From UBA7236 sp964638865 (GTDB taxonomy: Bacteria > Bacteroidota > Bacteroidia > Chitinophagales > BACL12), in assembly GCA_964638865.1 (NCBI GenBank), contig CAZXBG010000136.1:1-10903 (forward strand): a DNA stretch of 10,903 nucleotides. Direction: 5' to 3'. The notes beneath the pieces are model-generated. The model saw only the letters and a list, made by a program, of their open reading frames with translations, did no database searches and was not told the DNA's origin. The first letter of the stretch is position 1. Each line of letters opens with the position of its first letter. A program made the translations under genes and the position numbers. This document shows positions 6,821 through 10,903 of this stretch, piece by piece.

Positions 6821-6876
6821 TGCCCACTTCTCAATGTTCACTTCTCACTTTTCACTGTTCACTTCTCACCGCTTAC
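6821..6876. repeat. Degenerate heptamer array (minus-strand consensus GTGARMA)
   Basis: Eight consecutive 7-base units can be read on the plus strand: TGCCCAC, TTCTCAA, TGTTCAC, TTCTCAC, TTTTCAC, TGTTCAC, TTCTCAC and CGCTTAC. On the minus strand they read as variants of GTGAGAA, GTGAACA and GTGAAAA. I recall similar GTGAACAGTGA-type microsatellites in Bacteroidota intergenic DNA. The last unit contains the stop codon (6873-6875) of the minus-strand gene that ends here. The rest of the 6680-6872 gap holds no gene that I can see. Confidence 0.8.
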
Positions 6877-7445
6877 CCCACCCCCAACTTCTTCTGCATC
6901 ATATTTTCAACAAATAATGCGAGTAGTTGCGGTTTATATTTTCTCCAGTTCAGATTGTTAAATGGTGCACCCAATAGAATATAACGGTCTATATGTGTTC
7001 TTATCATTTCATCTTCCACGTGTTCTCTAAAATTAATCCCGGCTATCCAGCCATCCTCAATATCGTCGAACCATTCTTCATAATAATCATCATCTCCGCC
7101 ATGAAAATTTAAAACATTTTCACCTATTAAAATAAATTTAGTGATCCCATTACCAATAAATACATCTATCACATCCCGCTTTAAGAACATAATATCATTA
7201 TATAAAGTATCGTTCCACTCACCAATAAATTCAATAATTGCAACACCTGTTTCGTAGTCTGCTAAAAGCACTTTTAAATAGAGCGTTGCAGAACCAAATT
7301 CATCCCAATGCGGATGTATAAAATAATTATAAATCGTATTGGTAAATTCAAATTCATTGTATTCCTTTCCAAAAAAAGGGCTTGCCTCATCTTCTTCCGA
7401 TGTGTAATATTCCAGCCAATTGTAAAACGGTTCTATTTCCTGCAT
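6873..7445 (-). CDS. Conserved acidic protein of unknown function
   Basis: The 190-residue protein has no signal peptide or membrane helix and is probably cytoplasmic. It is very acidic and aromatic, most strikingly around 117-132 (GDDDYYEEWFDDIEDG). I recall similar proteins in other Bacteroidota, with segments such as EFEFTNTIYNYFIHPHWDEF (31-50), IGEWNDTLYNDIMFLKRDVI (74-93) and KFILIGENVLNFH (103-115). Their conservation suggests a real, constrained function, but I know of no assigned activity. No catalytic motif stands out. The ATG at 7443-7445 is the only reasonable start. The end (KKLGVG, then TAA) is unusual because the stop lies within a heptamer microsatellite, so the extreme C-terminus may have been reshaped by repeat growth. 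The gene lies 89 bases downstream of murQ on the same strand and may be co-transcribed with it. Confidence 0.72.
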   Translation of the reverse strand: MQEIEPFYNWLEYYTSEEDEASPFFGKEYNEFEFTNTIYNYFIHPHWDEFGSATLYLKVLLADYETGVAIIEFIGEWNDTLYNDIMFLKRDVIDVFIGNGITKFILIGENVLNFHGGDDDYYEEWFDDIEDGWIAGINFREHVEDEMIRTHIDRYILLGAPFNNLNWRKYKPQLLALFVENMMQKKLGVG

Positions 7446-7534
7446 AACGAATATCTTCTGCCGGAAAATTATTTTGTTTTACGGAAAGAAAAAAATTTAT
7501 TTTTTATAATAAAAATCCGGAATATGCGTAACTT

Positions 7535-8356
7535 TCACCTTCTGTATTTTTCTATCGCCTTTTTTACGCTTCCTTCCTTTAACAAAAATTCTTTTGCGGC
7601 ATTATAATCAATTGCTAACGCCTCCACAAGCATTTTAGTGCCCCTGTCTACCAATTTATCGTTGCTCAATTGCATATTCACCATTTTATTTCCCTCCACT
7701 CGCCCCAATTTGATCATAACGGCTGTGGAGATCATATTTAAACAGAGTTTTTGTGCCGTTCCGCTTTTTAATCTTGTTGAACCGGTCACGAATTCCGGAC
7801 CTACAATTATCTCAATTGGGTGATCGGCATTTGTTGCCATTGGAGAATCGGCATTGCAAGTGATACATCCGGTAAGAATATTATTTTCTCGGCATTTTTT
7901 CAACGCAGCAACAACATAAGGCGTTGTGCCGCTCGCTGCAATACCTATCACCACATCCACAGCGGAAATATTGTGGTTAACCAGGTCATTCCATCCTGCA
8001 TCCACATCGTCTTCTGCAAATTCCACTGCTTTTCTTATTGCCGCATCACCTCCTGCAATAAGTCCTATTACCAAACCCTGTTCCACTCCAAAGGTAGGAG
8101 GGCATTCGCTTGCATCCACCACACCCAACCTGCCTGAAGTGCCAGCACCCATATAAAATAGTCGTCCGCCACTTAACATTTTATCACTAATTGCATCCAC
8201 TAATTTTTCAATATTTGCTATAACCTTTTCTATGGCAAGTGGAACAGTTTTGTCTTCTGCGTTCATATTTTGCAGAATTTCTGTGGTGCTCATTTTTTCA
8301 AGATGATCGTATTTTGAGGTTTGTTCTGTTATTTTTAGCATAACCTGAGAATTCAT
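7535..8356 (-). CDS. murQ: N-acetylmuramic acid 6-phosphate etherase (MurQ)
   Basis: MurQ is a cytoplasmic enzyme that splits the lactyl ether of MurNAc-6-phosphate to give GlcNAc-6-phosphate and D-lactate, a step in recycling cell-wall sugars. The 273-residue protein has a SIS fold. The phosphosugar-binding signature GAGTSGRLGV is at 70-79, followed by DASECPPTFG (81-90). Glu84 and Glu115 align with catalytic Glu83 and Glu114 of E. coli MurQ. GPEFVTGSTRLKSGTAQK (186-203) and the NMISTAVM stretch are also diagnostic. It is about 25 residues shorter than the E. coli enzyme at the C-terminus, ending in a short helical region (SVKKAIEKYRR). I believe this is usual in Bacteroidota and not a truncation. 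It is divergent from the YjdI-like gene, and their candidate -7 boxes abut. Confidence 0.95.
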   Translation of the reverse strand: MNSQVMLKITEQTSKYDHLEKMSTTEILQNMNAEDKTVPLAIEKVIANIEKLVDAISDKMLSGGRLFYMGAGTSGRLGVVDASECPPTFGVEQGLVIGLIAGGDAAIRKAVEFAEDDVDAGWNDLVNHNISAVDVVIGIAASGTTPYVVAALKKCRENNILTGCITCNADSPMATNADHPIEIIVGPEFVTGSTRLKSGTAQKLCLNMISTAVMIKLGRVEGNKMVNMQLSNDKLVDRGTKMLVEALAIDYNAAKEFLLKEGSVKKAIEKYRR

Positions 8357-8381
8357 TACAAAATAAGTGATTTTAAATTTA

Positions 8382-8389
8382 CAAAACTT
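8382..8389 (-). promoter_or_regulatory. Candidate -7 box for murQ
   Basis: Read on the minus strand this is AAGTTTTG, seven of eight matches to TAnnTTTG, about 25 bases before the murQ ATG (8354-8356). A second near match (TTATTTTG) lies too close to the ATG. It directly abuts the plus-strand box at 8390. Motif evidence only. Confidence 0.3.
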
Positions 8390-8397
8390 TAATTTTG
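8390..8397 (+). promoter_or_regulatory. Candidate -7 box for the YjdI-like gene
   Basis: TAATTTTG matches TAnnTTTG exactly. Transcription would start near 8403, about 25 bases before the ATG at 8428. This argues against the in-frame TTG at 8395, which lies inside the box. Confidence 0.45.
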
Positions 8398-8427
8398 AAT
8401 AATTGTTTTCACTGTAAATATAACGTT

Positions 8428-8667
8428 ATGGAAAAGAAGAATTACAGCAATGGAACTGTTACCGTAGTGTGGCAACCAAAACTTTGTATACATTCCGGTA
8501 ATTGTGTAAGAGGATTAAACAGCGTTTTTAACTCAAGACAATCGCCCTGGATTAATATGGATGGAGCAGATTCAGAAGCTATTATTGCGCAGGTAAAAAA
8601 TTGTCCTTCCGGAGCCTTATCCATTATAATGAATGAAGATATTGTAAAGGATAAATCGGATATTTAA
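8428..8667 (+). CDS. YjdI-type divergent 4Fe-4S mono-cluster protein
   Basis: The 79-residue soluble protein matches the Fer4_19/YjdI family. CIHSGNCVRG (20-29) supplies Cys20 and Cys26, a conserved SPWI follows (39-42), and NCPSGALSI (58-66) supplies Cys59. These correspond closely to CQHSGNCVRG and TCPSGAL in E. coli YjdI as I recall it. Only three cysteines exist in the whole protein, so a [4Fe-4S] cluster would need a non-cysteine ligand (the conserved His22 is a candidate) or the cluster may be [3Fe-4S]. The role of the family is unclear. YjdI is often described beside a small GNAT acetyltransferase (YjdJ), which is absent here. The ATG at 8428 was chosen because the upstream frame runs into the promoter. 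Its stop TAA overlaps the stop of the convergent gene. Confidence 0.88.
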   Translation: MEKKNYSNGTVTVVWQPKLCIHSGNCVRGLNSVFNSRQSPWINMDGADSEAIIAQVKNCPSGALSIIMNEDIVKDKSDI

Positions 8668-9374
8668 TTTCCAAACCTTCCGAAAGCGGCCATTATAGAA
8701 ATGCCAAACCCTCCCGGTGCACTCAATAATTCAAAATCGTCGGCAGCGGCTGTAGCGGGGTTTATGGCGCGATTCACATCACCATAATCTGTTTCCACCA
8801 AATTCAAATGATAATATGGTTTAATAAGCAGGCCCGCCCTTTCGGTTAAGGGCACACCAACTTGTATAAAAAATTCTGCCGCAGGTGAAAATGATTTAAT
8901 AATGTCGGTATAATTTTCATTCTCAATATCCGCTGCCGGACCTACACGGGATTCTATTTTTTCAGAACCAAGTGTTTGATTATACCCAAGCGCCAACATA
9001 AAATCGGTGGAGTTGAGAAAATTATAGGCAAGTGCAAAATTCCATACACCAAATTTATATTTCAGATCGCGCTGCTGATTTATTCCTGATGCATCAATTC
9101 CGCTCGCAGAAACTTCCGCACCGCGCCAGGCATATCCAATATCAAAAATTACCTTCGAGCCTCCTCCAAAATGCAAATCCAATCCATCGATATAATGTGG
9201 GTAATCCATAGTTTTATCAAGATAGGCCCTGGTTTCATTATATCGGTCAATTACAAAATCTAATTTTTCAGATTTAAAAATATTCCCGTTATAGCCAACG
9301 CTGAAATAGCCAAGCTGTGCAAATACAGGACAAATTGCACCGGAAATCAACAGGAACAGTATACTTTTGCGCAT
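8664..9374 (-). CDS. Putative outer-membrane beta-barrel protein
   Basis: The 236-residue protein starts with a signal peptide (MRKSILFLLISGAICPVFA, cleavage before QLGYFS). The mature part is rich in glycine and aromatic residues in alternating strand-like stretches: VIFDIGYAWRG, KFGVWNFALAYNF, DFMLALGYNQTLG, LLIKPYYHLNLVE and a C-terminal FGISIMAAFGRF. Such a pattern and an aromatic-ended last strand are typical of small 8-10 stranded outer-membrane barrels in Bacteroidota. No specific family was recognised and transport or adhesion roles are unknown. The ATG at 9374 begins the signal peptide directly. A TTG nine bases upstream in the same frame is less likely. The gene is divergent from the methyltransferase gene (36 bases between starts), and its stop shares the TTAA at 8664-8667 with the YjdI-like gene. 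Confidence 0.72.
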   Translation of the reverse strand: MRKSILFLLISGAICPVFAQLGYFSVGYNGNIFKSEKLDFVIDRYNETRAYLDKTMDYPHYIDGLDLHFGGGSKVIFDIGYAWRGAEVSASGIDASGINQQRDLKYKFGVWNFALAYNFLNSTDFMLALGYNQTLGSEKIESRVGPAADIENENYTDIIKSFSPAAEFFIQVGVPLTERAGLLIKPYYHLNLVETDYGDVNRAINPATAAADDFELLSAPGGFGISIMAAFGRFGN

Positions 9375-9410
9375 TGGGTTCAATTTTTAGCTAAGTTAAG
9401 AAAAAAAAAT

Positions 9411-10535
9411 ATGCGGGAAGATATTCAGATGCGAAATGCTGTTGATGTAATTACAACATACACCGGAGAAGGTCCGCTGCAAATGCATATTAAAAATTAT
9501 TGCCGTGAAAATAAAAACATTGGATCTAAGGACAGGAAAATTTTATCGGAATTGGTATATGGATTTTTTCGGATAAAAGGAAACAAAATTATTGAGGATA
9601 TTACTCCATTTATTGTCGCAGCTGCAGAAAACTCAGAATTGTTAACCGATTTTACAATGCATTGGAAAAACAAAGTTGAAACAATCGCAATATATCAGGA
9701 ATCTGAAAAACAAGACTATTTTCCATTATTTTCAAAAGTTTCGAAAAGTATTGAAACTAAATCCTTTATGCAATATCTGCAACAAAAACCAAAAATATTT
9801 ATTCGGTGTAACGTGGAAACACTGCAATTGGTGATGGAGGAGTTAATGTTATTAGGATATGAATTTACAATAAAAGAAAATATAATTGTATTTGAAAAAA
9901 ATTATCCCCTCGATACTTTAAATAGTTTTGAAGATGGTTTATTCGAAATACAGGATATTGCATCTCAACATGTTGCCGAATTATTTCAACCTAAAAAAAA
10001 TGAGGCCTGGTGGGATTGTTGTGCTGGTTCCGGTGGAAAGAGTTTAATGTTGCTGGAAAAAATGAAACAGATACAATTGTTTGTAAGCGATTCTCGTGCG
10101 AGTATTATTCAAAATCTGAAAGACAGATTTGAACGTCACGATCACACAAACTATACTTCCTATATTCTAGATCTGGAAAAAGTTACCGAAAAGGATCTCA
10201 TAAAGATTCCGCAGTTCAATGCAATAATTGCAGATGTTCCCTGCAGCGGTTCCGGAACCTGGGGAAGAACACCGGAGTGGTTGTCTTTTTTTACGGAAGA
10301 TAAACTAAATGAATATATTTTAAAACAACGTAACATTATTTCTACAATAACCGATAAATTATTGCCGGGTGGAAAAATTATTTATATTACCTGTTCAGTT
10401 TATGCAGACGAAAATGAAAAAAATATTTCGTGGTTCACAGAAAACTTACCACTCAAATTAGAACAACAAAAATATTTTCAATTTTCGAGGGAGGGTGGTG
10501 ATACTTTATTTGGAGCGGTTTTAATTAAGGTGTGA
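9411..10535 (+). CDS. RsmB/NOP-family RNA (cytosine-5) methyltransferase
   Basis: The protein is predicted to transfer methyl groups from S-adenosylmethionine to C5 of cytosines in RNA, most likely rRNA. The 374 residues comprise an N-terminal helical region (about 1-125, resembling the NusB-like part of RsmB), a small linker domain (about 127-165) and the Rossmann methyltransferase domain. Visible motifs are WDCCAGSGGKSL (201-212, SAM binding), VSDSRASI (225-232), DVPCSGSGTWGRTPEW (275-290) with Cys278, and ITCSVYADENE (326-336) with Cys328. The two cysteines are the releasing and nucleophilic pair of this family. The protein is shorter than E. coli RsmB, so it could be a lineage-specific RsmB-like paralogue with another RNA target. 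The ATG at 9411 follows an A-rich run. A second ATG at 9429 is possible. Confidence 0.88.
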   Translation: MREDIQMRNAVDVITTYTGEGPLQMHIKNYCRENKNIGSKDRKILSELVYGFFRIKGNKIIEDITPFIVAAAENSELLTDFTMHWKNKVETIAIYQESEKQDYFPLFSKVSKSIETKSFMQYLQQKPKIFIRCNVETLQLVMEELMLLGYEFTIKENIIVFEKNYPLDTLNSFEDGLFEIQDIASQHVAELFQPKKNEAWWDCCAGSGGKSLMLLEKMKQIQLFVSDSRASIIQNLKDRFERHDHTNYTSYILDLEKVTEKDLIKIPQFNAIIADVPCSGSGTWGRTPEWLSFFTEDKLNEYILKQRNIISTITDKLLPGGKIIYITCSVYADENEKNISWFTENLPLKLEQQKYFQFSREGGDTLFGAVLIKV

Positions 10536-10630
10536 ACGCGGTTTTCTTTTTTTACCCGCTTATTTGGATTGAAAAAGTAGCCTCGAAAACAAGAATCTTT
10601 ATTTTCAAAACCACATTATCCATTACTTTT

Positions 10631-10718
10631 GGCTGTTTATTCGTGCATTCGTGGCTAACTTTTTCACCCGTATTATGGACAAAAAAAAGGGTTGCCACGA
10701 ATGCACGAATGAACAGCC
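10631..10718. repeat. Large inverted repeat (25-bp arms)
   Basis: The left arm 10631-10655 (GGCTGTTT then ATTCGTGCATTCGTGGC) and the right arm 10694-10718 (GCCACGAATGCACGAAT then GAACAGCC) are reverse complements with one mismatch, around a 38-base AT-rich spacer. The arms carry an internal direct repeat (ATTCGTGC, ATTCGTGG). The hairpin starts about 95 bases after the methyltransferase stop and could end its transcript, although no T-run follows the right arm. The preceding 10536-10630 shows nothing I can name. Confidence 0.85.
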
Positions 10719-10903
10719 GAAGGAAAGGGTTGTTTGTGGTCTTAATTTTATTTATTTATTTTTTTCGTGCATTCGTGGCTAATTTTTTCATCCGTAATAC
10801 AGACAAAAAAAAGGGTTGCCACGAATGCACGAATGAACAGCCGAAGGGAAGGGTTGTTTGTGGTCTTAATTTTATTTATTTATTTTTTTCGTGCATTCGT
10901 GGC
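10640..10903. repeat. 124-bp tandem direct repeat array, cut by the window end
   Basis: TTCGTGCATTCGTGGC recurs at 10640, 10764 and 10888, a period of exactly 124 bases. Units one (10640-10763) and two (10764-10887) differ at about six positions with no indel. Unit three is cut off after 16 bases. Each full unit contains the core, a spacer, the inverted core (10694 and 10818), then GAAGG[A/G]AAGGGTTGTTTGTGG and an AT-rich tail (TTTATTTATTT). Five of the six differences fall in the spacer between the palindrome arms and none in the arms. No open frame of interest crosses it. I recall GCCACGAATGCACGAAT-like motifs as dispersed noncoding repeats in many environmental bacterial genomes, but not this tandem form. 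Confidence 0.9.

Noticed and set aside
7308..7607. Plus-strand 99-codon open frame spanning the acidic-protein gene start and the murQ end
   Set aside because: It is antisense to two supported genes and the gap between them, and the translation has no family features.
7638..8156. Plus-strand open frames of 61-105 codons opposite murQ
   Set aside because: They are complementary-strand readings of a well-conserved MurQ coding sequence with low-complexity or cysteine-rich translations.
10640..10903. CRISPR array
   Set aside because: The period is constant at 124 bases and the sequence between cores is itself repeated at about 95 percent identity, so there are no unique spacers. No cas genes are present.

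Overview
The window looks like chromosomal DNA of a member of the Bacteroidota, probably a Chitinophagales/Sphingobacteriia-like lineage. It is AT-rich, and ribosome binding sites are A-rich without Shine-Dalgarno motifs. Several genes are preceded by TAnnTTTG boxes, the -7 element typical of this phylum. A GC-rich intergenic repeat of a type I recognise from this phylum is present, and the gene families fit. I see no phage, transposon, CRISPR, tRNA or rRNA. The assignment is inference from these traits.

Layout. 91-1026 is a four-helix membrane domain fused to a peroxiredoxin-like (SelL-type) domain with a CPFC site. After an interspersed repeat (1063-1163) comes a two-gene surface-polysaccharide operon (1238-3893): a polyprenyl-phosphate sugar-1-phosphate transferase followed 10 bp later by an O-antigen ligase/polymerase-like membrane protein. 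Two tandem paralogous small secreted proteins follow (4004-4348, 4585-4920). Each has a similar candidate ECF-type promoter and a hairpin downstream. Then comes mltG (5154-6200), the endolytic murein transglycosylase.

From 6212 to 8356 three genes run on the minus strand: a DinB-fold protein, a conserved acidic protein of unknown function, and murQ (MurNAc-6-phosphate etherase). A heptamer repeat array lies between the first two and contains the stop codon of the acidic protein gene. A small YjdI-type iron-sulfur protein (8428-8667, plus) is divergent from murQ. Its stop codon overlaps that of a convergent putative outer-membrane beta-barrel gene (8664-9374, minus). An RsmB/NOP-type RNA m5C methyltransferase (9411-10535, plus) is the last gene. 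The window ends in a noncoding tandem array with a 124-bp period that contains large palindromes and runs off the edge.

The theme is cell-envelope housekeeping: polysaccharide initiation and ligation, glycan-strand cleavage (MltG), muropeptide sugar recycling (MurQ) and secreted or outer-membrane proteins, plus redox and RNA-modification genes. I did not find a clear new multi-gene system. The best leads are the palindromic tandem array at the right end, the paralogous secreted pair with its shared upstream motif, and the conserved acidic orphan.
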